DNA of 40,729 bases, from assembly GCA_910578405.1 (NCBI GenBank), contig CAJTQO010000034.1:1-40729 (forward strand). Direction: 5' to 3'. This DNA is from an uncultured Lachnospiraceae bacterium. GTDB lineage: Bacteria; Bacillota; Clostridia; Lachnospirales; Lachnospiraceae. Positions 8,222 through 17,027 of the stretch are shown piece after piece. The number at the start of each line of letters is the position of its first letter. Position 1 is the stretch's first letter. The notes under the pieces were generated by a model. That model was not told where the DNA came from. It did not search any database and saw nothing but the letters and a program-made list of their open reading frames with translations. Both the position numbers and the translations under genes were made by a program.

Positions 8222-9508
8222 ATGGGATTGAATGACAGGAAACAGAAGGGAAAACAGGAAAAGAAGCTAAGGGAATTGACAGGCGGCAGGCGCCTTTGGG
8301 CGAATGCGGCATTGGCGTTGGCTGTGGCGGTATGCTTAAACGGCTGTGGTTCCTCGAAGGGAAGGAGCAGTTCCGACACAGCGGCGGCGGCTTCGGAATC
8401 CAATGGGTATTCTTCAGGGGATATTTACGAACAGGAGGGAAGTTTGGAAGAGGCGGGGGCCGGTGCGGTAGATGATGCAGGCGCAGACAATACGGACGTT
8501 TCGGTGGCAGCGAACCGGAAACTGATTCGTACGGTGCGTATGGGGGTGGAAACGGAAGAGTTTGATGGCCTGTTAGACAGGCTGGAGCAGAGGGTGGCGG
8601 CCCTTGGCGGATATATGGAAAATCTGGATGTGTATAACGGGAGCCAGAGAAACGGACAGAAGGTTAGGAGCGCTTCTATGACCATACGCATTCCCAAGGG
8701 GAATTTAAACGGTTTTGTCAGTGAAGTTTCCGAGGTTTCCAATGTGGTCAGCAAGTCCGAGAGTACGGAAGACGTCACCTTGAATTATGTAGACTTAGAA
8801 AGCAGGAAGAAGTCTTTGCAGGTGGAGCAGGAGCGGCTGTTAGAGCTGCTTGGCCAGGCGGTTTCCATGGAGGATATTATTACCATAGAGGAAAGGCTTT
8901 CCCAGGTAAGGTATGAATTGGAAAGTATGGAATCCCAACTGCGCACTTACGATAACCTGGTGGATTTTTCTACGGTTTACCTGTCAGTGAATGAGGTGGA
9001 GCGGTTAACGCCAGTGGAAGAAATATCGGATTTGGAGCGGATGGGGCAGGGATTCGCGCATTCGGTGGAAAATCTGTTCCATGGCTTAAAAGAATTTTTC
9101 ATTGGACTGGTAGTCAGCCTGCCGTATTTGGTTTTTATGGCAGCGCTGGTGGTTTTGGCAGCCGTGTTTGCGAGAGCCGTCATACGTAGAGGAAGAAAGA
9201 AACGGGAAGAGAGGCTGCGCCGCGCTTATCAGGATAATGCTTCCTGGCAAAGCGCGGGAGGCTATGTAGTTGAAAGGCCAAAAACCGGGCAGGAAGCATT
9301 TGCGGGCCAGACGGAATTTGGCCGGCCGAAGGCGCAGCCAGACCGGAAAGAAGAGACATCCGCAGACGGGACTGGGGATGGCCAGGCAGAGACGCAACCG
9401 GGCCGGGAGCTATCCACAAATCAAAGTTCTATGGGACAGCCTGGACAGGCATCGGGCCAGGCGGCGGAAAGGGACGGAGTGTTTAGCCGGACAGAAAGGA
9501 AACGCTGA
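8222..9508 (+). CDS. DUF4349 lipoprotein with C-terminal membrane segment
   Basis: A 428-residue exported lipoprotein. A signal peptide ends in the lipobox LNGC (Cys42), followed by a Ser/Ala-rich linker. Residues about 95-285 look like DUF4349: a beta region starting KLIRTVRMGVETEEF, a coiled coil (ESRKKSLQVEQERLLELL) and LVDFSTVYLSV. A transmembrane helix (about 290-315, FIGLVVSLPYLVFMAALVV) is followed by basic residues and a Gln/Gly-rich tail of about 100 residues. Molecular function of the family is unknown. ATG 8222 follows GGGGAGGAATAT and is preferred to an in-frame start 8 codons upstream. It lies 55 bases after the peptidase gene and 31 before era. Confidence 0.88.
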   Translation: MGLNDRKQKGKQEKKLRELTGGRRLWANAALALAVAVCLNGCGSSKGRSSSDTAAAASESNGYSSGDIYEQEGSLEEAGAGAVDDAGADNTDVSVAANRKLIRTVRMGVETEEFDGLLDRLEQRVAALGGYMENLDVYNGSQRNGQKVRSASMTIRIPKGNLNGFVSEVSEVSNVVSKSESTEDVTLNYVDLESRKKSLQVEQERLLELLGQAVSMEDIITIEERLSQVRYELESMESQLRTYDNLVDFSTVYLSVNEVERLTPVEEISDLERMGQGFAHSVENLFHGLKEFFIGLVVSLPYLVFMAALVVLAAVFARAVIRRGRKKREERLRRAYQDNASWQSAGGYVVERPKTGQEAFAGQTEFGRPKAQPDRKEETSADGTGDGQAETQPGRELSTNQSSMGQPGQASGQAAERDGVFSRTERKR

Positions 9509-9539
9509 TGCAAGTAAAAAACAGAGAGGAAAAAAGAAA

Positions 9540-10457
9540 TTGAAAGAGAATTTTAGGTCAGGTTTTGCCACACTGATTGGGAGGCCGAACGTAGGAAAGT
9601 CTACGCTGATGAATCATTTGATTGGGCAGAAGATAGCGATTACAAGCAATAAGCCGCAGACCACCAGGAACCGAATCCAGACAGTTTATACAACGCAGGA
9701 AGCGCAGATTGTATTTTTAGATACGCCAGGGATACATAAAGCGAAAAATAAGCTGGGCGATTATATGGTAAAGGTAGCGCAAAATACAATCAATGAGGTG
9801 GATGTGGCTCTGTGGCTGGTGGAGCCAACTACCTTTATCGGCGCCGGAGAACGGCATATTCTGGAACAGCTTAAGAAAACCAAGACGCCGGTGATTCTTG
9901 TGGTAAACAAAGTGGATACGGTAAAAAAGGAGGAACTCCTGCCGGTCATTGACTGTTACCGGAAGGAAATGGATTTTGCGGACATTGTCCCTGTTTCTGC
10001 GCTAAAAGGGGATAATACGCAGGAACTGTTGGAATGTGTGATGAAATACCTTCCCTATGGGCCTGCTTTTTATGATGAGGATACGGTGACAGACCAGCCG
10101 GAGCGGCAGATTGTGGCGGAGCTGGTAAGGGAAAAAGCTTTGTGGAGCCTGGAGGATGAGGTGCCGCATGGCATTGCTGTGACCATTGAGCGTATGAAAT
10201 ACCGTAAAAATGCAAAACGTGAACGGATAGCGGACATTGAAGCGTCCATAATATGCGAAAAGGAGTCCCATAAAGGGATTATCATAGGCAAACAAGGCGC
10301 TATGTTAAAGAAAATCGGCAGCAAGGCGCGCCCGGAAATAGAGGATATGCTGGAATGCAAGGTAAACCTGCAGCTTTGGGTGAAGGTTCGCAAGGACTGG
10401 CGGGACAGTGATTTGTATATGAAAAATTTCGGATACAATCCGAAAGATTCCGAATAG
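9540..10457 (+). CDS. era: GTPase Era, probable TTG start
   Basis: Era binds the 3' end of 16S rRNA and is needed for 30S maturation. The 305-residue product fits the family length. G1 is GRPNVGKS (residues 14-21), G3 is DTPG, G4 is NKVD, and the C-terminal KH domain has the IIGKQGAMLKKIG loop. The homologous region begins a few residues before SGFATLIGRPN. The only start codon there is TTG at 9540, 9 bases after GAGAGGA; there is no in-frame ATG or GTG between the preceding gene and the domain. The open frame extends back to 9270 inside the DUF4349 gene, but that extension is its shadow. It precedes yqzL and recO, the usual Firmicutes order. Confidence 0.95.
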   Translation: MKENFRSGFATLIGRPNVGKSTLMNHLIGQKIAITSNKPQTTRNRIQTVYTTQEAQIVFLDTPGIHKAKNKLGDYMVKVAQNTINEVDVALWLVEPTTFIGAGERHILEQLKKTKTPVILVVNKVDTVKKEELLPVIDCYRKEMDFADIVPVSALKGDNTQELLECVMKYLPYGPAFYDEDTVTDQPERQIVAELVREKALWSLEDEVPHGIAVTIERMKYRKNAKRERIADIEASIICEKESHKGIIIGKQGAMLKKIGSKARPEIEDMLECKVNLQLWVKVRKDWRDSDLYMKNFGYNPKDSE

Positions 10458-10526
10458 GAAAACGCAAAAAAGCAAACCCTAACATTATGGAAACGGAGAA
10501 AGACATAATCGTTCAGGGGGCACAAG

Positions 10527-10718
10527 ATGAAAGAATCAAATTACTGGCAACAATTTTTAAATACCGGAAGGGTGGAAGATTACCTGAAATTCAGGAACAG
10601 TCCTGTGGAGGACAGTACGGCCGGAGGGTACGCCGGGATGGGAGATGACCCCTATGCAGGAATTCATAAAAGTAACAGGGATGATTTTACGGACGGTGCC
10701 TATCGGGGAATACGATAG
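10527..10718 (+). CDS. yqzL: YqzL-family small protein
   Basis: A 63-residue protein whose first 25 residues (YWQQFLNTGRVEDYLKFR) fit the YqzL pattern W-x2-F-x2-TG-x-V-x2-YL, known as a small protein encoded between era and recO in Firmicutes. The usual protein is under 50 residues; here a Gly/Asp/Tyr-rich tail adds about 25 more. The tail is encoded where the gene overlaps recO by 65 bases. The start follows CAGGGGGCACAAG. Function is unknown. Confidence 0.8.
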   Translation: MKESNYWQQFLNTGRVEDYLKFRNSPVEDSTAGGYAGMGDDPYAGIHKSNRDDFTDGAYRGIR

Positions 10719-11331
10719 GCGCGTTGTAGTTCTGACAAAGGAAAGAGGGAAAATATCCGCTTTTGCCAAAGGGGCCAGAAAGCCGAACAGCAGCCTGGTG
10801 GCGGCTACGTCCCCTTTTTCCTTTGGCGAGTTTAAACTCTATGCCGGAAGGTCTTCCTATAATATGACAGAAGCGGACATTTCCAACTATTTTGAAGGGT
10901 TTCGTGAAGACTTTGACGGGGCTTGCTATGGGATGTATTTCCTGGACGTAATGGATTATTATACAAGGGAAAATAACGATGAGAGGGCAATGCTAAAACT
11001 GCTGTACCAGTCGCTGCGGGCGTTGTTAGCCCCAAGCCTTGGAAGGGAACTGGTGCGTTGCGTGTTTGAACTGAAGGCTCTGGCGTTAAACGGGGAATAC
11101 CCGGGCCTGCCGGAAGACAGGGCATACCTGGAATCCACAGCCTATGCGGTGGATTACATAGTGGGCAGTACGGTGGAGAAGTTGTATACATTTACTGTGC
11201 GAAAGGAAGTGCTGACAGAGCTGGAGTGGATTACCGAAAGGTTTCGCAGGCAGTTTATGGACAGGGAGTTAAAAAGCCTGGCGGTGTTGGAAGGGATAAA
11301 ATCTCAATTTCGTATTGAAAATCAAACTTAA
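10654..11331 (+). CDS. recO: DNA repair protein RecO
   Basis: RecO mediates RecA loading and strand annealing in the RecFOR pathway. The protein is about 225 residues: an N-terminal OB-fold (VTGMILRTVPIGEYDRRVVVLTKERGKISAFAKGARK), then a helical C-terminal domain. ATG 10654 has GGAG at 9-base spacing; an in-frame ATG at 10645 sits directly on that GGAG and is less likely. The zinc-finger cysteines found in many Firmicutes RecO proteins after the LALNGEYP segment are absent here. It overlaps yqzL, so the two are translationally linked. Confidence 0.92.
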   Translation: MQEFIKVTGMILRTVPIGEYDRRVVVLTKERGKISAFAKGARKPNSSLVAATSPFSFGEFKLYAGRSSYNMTEADISNYFEGFREDFDGACYGMYFLDVMDYYTRENNDERAMLKLLYQSLRALLAPSLGRELVRCVFELKALALNGEYPGLPEDRAYLESTAYAVDYIVGSTVEKLYTFTVRKEVLTELEWITERFRRQFMDRELKSLAVLEGIKSQFRIENQT

Positions 11332-11343
11332 GTCGGATATAAT
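11315..11343 (+). promoter_or_regulatory. Sigma-A promoter upstream of the 11406 lipoprotein
   Basis: TTGAAA (11315-11320) and TATAAT (11338-11343) are spaced by 17 bases. The -35 box overlaps the end of recO. It should drive the lipoprotein gene and possibly glyQS. Confidence 0.7.
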
Positions 11344-11405
11344 AATGTAAGTTTATGTGTTGGTTTATGCAAAAGGGGGATTCCGAAAGGCGGAGGGTTA
11401 TGGCA

Positions 11406-12044
11406 ATGGTCAAAAAGAAATGGGTAGCCAGTATACTTTTGGCAGGGCTTTTATGCAGCGGCTGTGGAGAGCAGGAGCCGGAGATGGACGGCGCATTGGT
11501 GGAGGCGGCGGAAGCGCTGACGTCGGAAGTTGAGGTGCAAAAGGACGGCAGCATTATTGAAACGCTGGTGGAAGACTTTTCCGGGGACAGATATAACGAA
11601 GAAAGCCTTCGGACAATGGTTATGGCTGAGGTGGAGGATTATAATAAGGGCCACGAAGGAACGGCGGTTTCCCTGGATAAGCTGGAGCAAAAGGAGGAAT
11701 CGGTGACGGTCCGGCTCAAATATCCCTCTGCGGAAGCCTATTCCGCATACAATACGGATGGATATAATAAAATGTCACTATTTTGCGGGACAGTGGAACA
11801 GGCGTATGCCGCAGGGTATTCTCTGGATGTGACGATGCAGTCTGCCAAAGGAGGGGAAGCTTTGGGGAAAGCGGAGCTGATGGAAATGGACGGGCTGAAT
11901 ATCCTTATTTCAAAAAACCCGATGCGCATCAAGGTGGACGGCAGGATTGAATATGTAAGCGGCAACGTTACAGTCAAGGGAAAGGATGAGGCGCTGCTAG
12001 TGGGCGGGGAAGCCGGGGCGACATATTATGTCCTGTATAAATAG
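11406..12044 (+). CDS. Hypothetical lipoprotein, 212 aa
   Basis: An exported lipoprotein of unknown function. The signal peptide MVKKKWVASILLAGLLCSGC ends in a lipobox with Cys20. The mature part is acidic and shows repeated beta-strand-like segments (ESVTVRLKYPSAEAY, GRIEYVSGNVTVKG, GATYYVLYK). Two ATGs are possible: 11406 has GGAGGG at 8-9 bases and fits the signal peptide better than 11400. It has its own promoter after recO and lies 71 bases before glyQS, with no terminator seen between. I recognise no catalytic motif. Confidence 0.8.
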   Translation: MVKKKWVASILLAGLLCSGCGEQEPEMDGALVEAAEALTSEVEVQKDGSIIETLVEDFSGDRYNEESLRTMVMAEVEDYNKGHEGTAVSLDKLEQKEESVTVRLKYPSAEAYSAYNTDGYNKMSLFCGTVEQAYAAGYSLDVTMQSAKGGEALGKAELMEMDGLNILISKNPMRIKVDGRIEYVSGNVTVKGKDEALLVGGEAGATYYVLYK

Positions 12045-12115
12045 GATGGGCGTTGCAAGGGCAGAGGCAATGTTTGTGGAAAGAAGAAAAACAGATAAAG
12101 GAGCATGATTTCAAG

Positions 12116-13504
12116 ATGGAAAAGACAATGGATAAAATTGTGGCGCTGGCAAAGTCAAGGGGGTTTGTTTACCCAGGTTCGGAAATATATGGAGGGCTGG
12201 CCAATACATGGGATTTCGGCAATCTTGGCGTGGAATTGAAGAATAATATTAAGAAAGCCTGGTGGCAGAAATTTGTGATGGAAAGCCCCTATAATGTGGG
12301 TGTGGACTGCGCCATCCTGATGAATCCGCAGACGTGGGTGGCTTCCGGGCATCTTGGCAGTTTTTCCGATCCGCTGATGGACTGTCGGGAATGCCATGAA
12401 CGTTTCCGGGCAGACCAGTTGATTGAGCATTATGTGGAAGAGAAGGGCATAGCGTTAGACCATTCTGTGGATGGATGGGCTCAGGAAGAAATGAAAGCGT
12501 TCATTGAGGAACACAATATTCCATGTCCGACCTGCGGCAAACATAATTTTACCGATATCCGCCAGTTTAACCTGATGTTCAAGACATTCCAGGGCGTGAC
12601 GGAAGACGCCAAGAATACGGTGTACTTAAGGCCCGAGACGGCACAGGGCATATTTGTGAATTTTAAAAACGTGCAGCGGACTTCCAGGAAGAAAATCCCC
12701 TTTGGGATTTGCCAGGTAGGGAAGTCTTTCCGGAATGAGATTACGCCTGGGAACTTTATCTTCCGCGTCAGGGAGTTTGAGCAGATGGAAATGGAATTTT
12801 TCTGTGAGCCGGATACGGATTTGGAATGGTTTGCCTATTGGAAGCAGTATTGCATTGATTTCTTAAAGAGCCTCGGCATGAAAGAAGAGGAGATGCGGGT
12901 GCGTGACCATGAAAAAGAGGAGCTTTCCTTTTATTCTAAGGCAACGACGGATATCGAATTCCTCTTCCCCTTTGGCTGGGGTGAGCTGTGGGGGATTGCA
13001 GACCGGACGGACTATGATTTGACGCAACACCAGAATGTATCCGGTCAGGATATGGGTTATTTCGATGATGAAAAAAGGGAAAAATATATCCCTTATGTCA
13101 TAGAGCCTTCGTTGGGAGTGGAGAGACTGTTTTTGGCCGTGCTTTGCGGCGCCTATGATGAGGAAGATTTAGGGGAAGGGGATATGCGTACCGTATTGCG
13201 GTTCCATCCTGCGCTGGCTCCGGTAAAAGTCGGCGTGCTGCCGCTTTCTAAGAAGCTGAATGAAGGCGCGGAGAAGATTTACGCACAGTTGTCCAAAAAG
13301 TACAACTGTGAGTATGATGAGAGGGGCAACATCGGGAAAAGGTACCGCAGGCAGGATGAGATTGGGACGCCCTTCTGTGTAACCTATGATTTTGATTCTG
13401 AGACGGACGGCTGCGTTACCGTGCGTTACCGTGACTCCATGGAACAGGAGCGGGTGGCGATTGACGGGTTGGATGCTTATTTTGCAGAGAAGTTTGCATT
13501 CTGA
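12116..13504 (+). CDS. glyQS: Glycyl-tRNA synthetase, single-chain homodimer type
   Basis: This charges tRNA-Gly. The 462-residue protein is the alpha2 (class IIa, eukaryote/archaea-like) form, recognisable by the N-terminal VALAKSRGFVYPGSEIYGG, the motif 2 region FRNEITPGNFIFRVREFEQMEMEFF, the GVERL motif 3 and a C-terminal anticodon-binding domain. A zinc-like pair of Cys clusters (CREC, CPTC) lies in the insertion near residues 95-145. ATG 12116 is chosen by homology; AAGGAG lies 12 bases upstream. No T-box leader is visible in the short gap before it. Confidence 0.96.
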   Translation: MEKTMDKIVALAKSRGFVYPGSEIYGGLANTWDFGNLGVELKNNIKKAWWQKFVMESPYNVGVDCAILMNPQTWVASGHLGSFSDPLMDCRECHERFRADQLIEHYVEEKGIALDHSVDGWAQEEMKAFIEEHNIPCPTCGKHNFTDIRQFNLMFKTFQGVTEDAKNTVYLRPETAQGIFVNFKNVQRTSRKKIPFGICQVGKSFRNEITPGNFIFRVREFEQMEMEFFCEPDTDLEWFAYWKQYCIDFLKSLGMKEEEMRVRDHEKEELSFYSKATTDIEFLFPFGWGELWGIADRTDYDLTQHQNVSGQDMGYFDDEKREKYIPYVIEPSLGVERLFLAVLCGAYDEEDLGEGDMRTVLRFHPALAPVKVGVLPLSKKLNEGAEKIYAQLSKKYNCEYDERGNIGKRYRRQDEIGTPFCVTYDFDSETDGCVTVRYRDSMEQERVAIDGLDAYFAEKFAF

Positions 13505-13837
13505 AGATATTGATATCCGGCCAGGATGCAGGTTAGGGCGGATGGGAGTGAAAGCTTGGATAAGGGAAGCGGCAAGTGCGGGAACAATTCTCATAGTTGT
13601 TCCTGCATTTGTGGAATATAGAATGAATATGTGAAAAAGCAGCAAAGATAAAAGGAAGCAAAGATAAAAAGATAGGAAAAGAAAGATGCAGTAGATAAGT
13701 AAGAAGCTAAAAAGGAAAGATGCGAGAAAGGAAGAACGAAACAAAATATAAGAGGCAATAAAAAGAAGCCGGGAATGAAAGAAGTTTATCATATAGGAAA
13801 GCAATGAAATAAAGGAAGAGGAAGGACTCAGGATGAG
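13505..13837 (+). other. Intergenic region with hairpin and purine-rich alaS leader
   Basis: This 333-base gap holds a hairpin at 13578-13606 (listed separately), then a purine-rich stretch up to the alaS start. By hand count about 80 percent of 13621-13800 is A or G, with the repeated strings GCAAAGATAAAA and GGAAAGATGC. A weak promoter (TTGTTC 13597-13602, 16 bases, TAGAAT 13619-13624) overlaps the hairpin. No coding region is supported. Confidence 0.55.
13578..13606 (+). terminator. Terminator-like hairpin after glyQS
   Basis: GCGGGAACAA (13578-13587) pairs with TTGTTCCTGC (13597-13606), 10 bp with one G-U pair and a 9-base loop. The tail ATTTGTGG is not a strong T-run, so termination may be partial. 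Confidence 0.45.
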
Positions 13838-16477
13838 ATGAAACAGTACAGTGTAAATGAATTAAGAAGGATGTTTTTGGAATTTTTTGAAAGCAAGGGG
13901 CATTTGGCGATGAAGAGCTTTTCGCTGGTGCCTCACAATGACAACAGCCTGCTTTTGATTAATTCCGGCATGGCGCCCCTTAAGCCATATTTTACAGGGC
14001 AGGAGATACCGCCCAGGCGGAGAGTGACGACCTGTCAGAAGTGCATCCGTACGCCCGATATTGAGAACATCGGGAAGACGGCGCGGCATGGCACGTTTTT
14101 TGAGATGCTTGGGAATTTCTCCTTCGGTGATTATTTTAAGACCGAAGCCATCCATTGGAGCTGGGAGTTTTTGACGCAAGTGGTGGGGCTGTCTGCGGAC
14201 AGGCTGTATCCGTCTGTGTATTTGGAGGACGACGAGGCTTTTCATATATGGAATAAAGAGATTGGCATTGCGCCGGAACGGATTTTCCGTTTCGGGAAAG
14301 AGGATAACTTTTGGGAGCATGGTTCCGGCCCCTGCGGCCCCTGTTCGGAGATTTACTATGACAGGGGGGAGAAGTATGGCTGTGGGAAGCCGGATTGTAC
14401 CGTGGGCTGTGACTGTGACCGTTATGTGGAAGTATGGAACAATGTGTTTACCCAGTTTGACAATGACGGAAAGGGACATTATTCTGACCTGAAACAGAAG
14501 AACATAGACACGGGCATGGGGCTGGAGCGGCTGGCCATGGTAGTGCAGGATGTGGATTCTATTTTTGATGTGGATACGGTGCGGGCGCTGCGCAACCGGG
14601 TCTGTGAGCTGGCCGGAAAGACTTATATGGAAAAATACGAGTGGGACGTATCTATCCGCATTGTGACAGACCATATCCGTTCTGCATCATTTATGATATC
14701 TGATGGCATTATGCCTTCCAATGAAGGCAGGGGGTATGTGCTGCGGCGTATTATCCGCCGGGCTGCGCGGCACGGCAGGAGCCTTGGGATTGAGGGGCAG
14801 TTTTTAGCCAACTTAAGCAATACGGTGATTGAGGGCAGCAAAGACGGGTATCCTGAGCTGGAGGAAAAGAAGGAATTCATTTTTAATGTGCTGACGCAGG
14901 AAGAAGGCAAGTTTGATAAGACCATTGACCAGGGACTGGCTATCCTGGCGGAGCTGGAAAGCGCGATGGAACAAGAGGGCAGGAAGGAACTGGCCGGTAC
15001 GGAAGCGTTTAAACTATATGATACGTATGGCTTTCCTCTGGATTTGACCAAAGAGATTCTGGAGGAAAAGGGATTTACGGTGGAAGAAGAGGGCTTTGCA
15101 AAGGCGATGGCGCAGCAGAAGGAAAAGGCGCGCAGCGCGCGTAAAGTGACCAACTATATGGGGGCGGACGTAACCGTATATGAGTCCATGGATCCTTCTG
15201 TTACCACACAGTTTGTCGGGTACGACAGGCTGGGGCATACATCCCGGATTACGGCGCTGACGACAGAGACGGAGCTGGTGGAAGCGTTGGCGGACGGAGA
15301 CACAGGGACTATTTTTGTGGAGGAAACTCCTTTTTATGCCACTATGGGCGGACAATGCGCGGACAAGGGAACCATTGCTTCTGCAGACGGGGAATTTGAA
15401 GTGGTGGATACCGTGAAGTTATTAGGCGGCAAGGTAGGGCATATCGGCAAGGTGACAAAGGGAATGTTTAAAATGGGAGACGCCGTAAAGCTGACGGTGG
15501 ATGGAGAACGGCGGGCGGATACTTGTAAAAATCACAGCGCCACCCATTTGCTGCAAAAAGCGCTGCGCACTGTTCTTGGCTCCCATGTGGAGCAGAAAGG
15601 CTCCTATGTGGACGGGGAACGGCTCCGGTTTGACTTTAGCCATTTTTCGGCTATGACGGCGGAGGAAATTGCCACGGTGGAGCGGATGGTAAAGGAAAAG
15701 ATAGCGCAATCCCTCCCGGTGGAAACGAAAGAAATGTCCATTGAGGAAGCGAAGCAGAGCGGGGCTATGGCATTGTTTGGTGAGAAATACGGCGATACGG
15801 TGCGCGTGGTGCGGATGGGGGATTTTTCCATAGAGCTGTGCGGCGGCACCCATGTGGCCAATACCGGCGTGATTTCCGCATTCAAAATCATCTCAGAAAG
15901 CGGTGTGGCGGCAGGCGTAAGAAGGATAGAGGCTCTGACTGGCAGCGGTTTGTTCCGGTATTACGAAGGGCTGGAAAAGTCGTTGGCGGAGGCGGCTAAG
16001 ACAGTGAAGTCCACTCCTGCCGGGCTGGTGGAAAGGCTGGAGCATCTTATGGCAGAGGTGAAGGCGCTTCAGAGTGAGAATGAGTCGCTAAAGAGCAAAG
16101 CGGCAAAAGATGCATTGGGCGATGCGATGCAGCAGGTGAAGGAAGTCAAAGGAGTGAAATTGCTGGCGGCCAAAGTTTCCGGTGTGGATATGAACGGGCT
16201 GCGTGACCTGGGCGACCAGTTGAAAGGGAAGCTGGGAGAGGGTGTGATAGTCCTTGTGTCAGATATGGAAGGCAAAGTGAACCTGGTGGCTATGGCAACG
16301 CCGGAGGCCATGGCAAAAGGCGCCCATGCGGGCAATCTGCTCAAAGGAATAGCGTCGCTGGTTGGCGGCGGCGGCGGCGGACGGCCCAATATGGCTCAGG
16401 CCGGCGGCAAGAATCCGGCAGGGATAGACGCTGCAATTGCAGAAGCAGGGAAAACGCTGGAAGGGCAGTTGCAATAG
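13838..16477 (+). CDS. alaS: Alanyl-tRNA synthetase
   Basis: This charges tRNA-Ala and hydrolyses mischarged Ser/Gly-tRNA. The 879-residue protein has the class II aminoacylation domain (GMAPLKPYFTGQ, TCQKCIRTPDIENIG, FFEMLGNFSFGDYFK, GLERLAM), the editing domain with zinc motifs HSATH near residue 566 and CGGTH near 668, a coiled coil, and the C-Ala domain with a Gly-rich GGGGGGRPNMAQAGG stretch. It follows a long purine-rich leader and precedes the rpsU promoter. Confidence 0.97.
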   Translation: MKQYSVNELRRMFLEFFESKGHLAMKSFSLVPHNDNSLLLINSGMAPLKPYFTGQEIPPRRRVTTCQKCIRTPDIENIGKTARHGTFFEMLGNFSFGDYFKTEAIHWSWEFLTQVVGLSADRLYPSVYLEDDEAFHIWNKEIGIAPERIFRFGKEDNFWEHGSGPCGPCSEIYYDRGEKYGCGKPDCTVGCDCDRYVEVWNNVFTQFDNDGKGHYSDLKQKNIDTGMGLERLAMVVQDVDSIFDVDTVRALRNRVCELAGKTYMEKYEWDVSIRIVTDHIRSASFMISDGIMPSNEGRGYVLRRIIRRAARHGRSLGIEGQFLANLSNTVIEGSKDGYPELEEKKEFIFNVLTQEEGKFDKTIDQGLAILAELESAMEQEGRKELAGTEAFKLYDTYGFPLDLTKEILEEKGFTVEEEGFAKAMAQQKEKARSARKVTNYMGADVTVYESMDPSVTTQFVGYDRLGHTSRITALTTETELVEALADGDTGTIFVEETPFYATMGGQCADKGTIASADGEFEVVDTVKLLGGKVGHIGKVTKGMFKMGDAVKLTVDGERRADTCKNHSATHLLQKALRTVLGSHVEQKGSYVDGERLRFDFSHFSAMTAEEIATVERMVKEKIAQSLPVETKEMSIEEAKQSGAMALFGEKYGDTVRVVRMGDFSIELCGGTHVANTGVISAFKIISESGVAAGVRRIEALTGSGLFRYYEGLEKSLAEAAKTVKSTPAGLVERLEHLMAEVKALQSENESLKSKAAKDALGDAMQQVKEVKGVKLLAAKVSGVDMNGLRDLGDQLKGKLGEGVIVLVSDMEGKVNLVAMATPEAMAKGAHAGNLLKGIASLVGGGGGGRPNMAQAGGKNPAGIDAAIAEAGKTLEGQLQ

Positions 16478-16531
16478 AGCGTTTGTATATTATGAGAAAT
16501 GAAAAAAGTTCAAGAAATTTTCACAAATGGG

Positions 16532-16559
16532 TTGACTGTATAGGGAAATGTGGTATAAT
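16532..16559 (+). promoter_or_regulatory. rpsU promoter
   Basis: TTGACT (16532-16537) and TATAAT (16554-16559) are 16 bases apart. The leader of about 100 bases contains a stem with CAGTC and GACTG arms and an inner AAAG/CTTT pair just before the ribosome binding site, which could act in autoregulation; that part is inference. Confidence 0.75.
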
Positions 16560-16664
16560 AAGTAAAGTGCATGATGGTTCGTGAATTCATTATCTGTACA
16601 AGAAATAGAATAAGCCCAATCAGTCAAAGTTGCTTTGAGGGACTGAAGGGAGGTCGGGTGTAAG

Positions 16665-16841
16665 ATGTCAAATGTTATCGTAAAAGAAAACGAGACTTTG
16701 GATAGTGCTTTGCGCCGCTTTAAGCGGAGTTGCGCAAAAGCTGGTATTCAGCAGGAGATTCGTAAAAGAGAGCATTACGAAAAACCAAGCGTAAAGCGCA
16801 AGAAAAAATCTGAAGCAGCAAGAAAACGCAAATATAATTAA
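16665..16841 (+). CDS. rpsU: 30S ribosomal protein S21
   Basis: A 58-residue basic protein, MSNVIVKENETLDSALRRFK at the start, with a KRKKKSEAARKRKY tail: a clear S21 of usual length. S21 sits on the 30S platform and helps mRNA engagement. GGGAGG lies upstream at 16648-16653, slightly far, and the start is fixed by homology. It has its own promoter and terminator, so it is a single-gene unit. Confidence 0.96.
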   Translation: MSNVIVKENETLDSALRRFKRSCAKAGIQQEIRKREHYEKPSVKRKKKSEAARKRKYN

Positions 16842-16863
16842 TAAGCAGCTATGCAAATGACAG

Positions 16864-16893
16864 ATCCCTGATTGTCCATCAGGGATTTTGTTA
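16864..16893 (+). terminator. rpsU terminator
   Basis: ATCCCTGA (16864-16871) pairs perfectly with TCAGGGAT (16879-16886), 7-base loop, followed by TTTGTT. Confidence 0.85.
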
Positions 16894-17027
16894 TACCTGC
16901 ATTTTGCATTAAAAAGGGGATTAAGAGGCAGGCTGGCAAGGCAATGGACGTACAGAGCATGAAGAAGGGGGATGTCTGGCTTCGGATGGGCAACTGTGGA
17001 ATTTGACGGGAACAAGGGGAGGAGAAT

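Noticed and set aside
9270..9539. 90-codon N-terminal extension of Era
   Set aside because: It lies inside the DUF4349 gene in another frame, has no homology to Era, and the TTG at 9540 has a ribosome binding site.
13862..14674. Long antisense frame inside alaS (and similar long antisense frames in the M16 peptidase, era and rpsA)
   Set aside because: These are shadows of strongly biased codon use in genuine genes; none has a promoter, ribosome binding site or recognisable domain.
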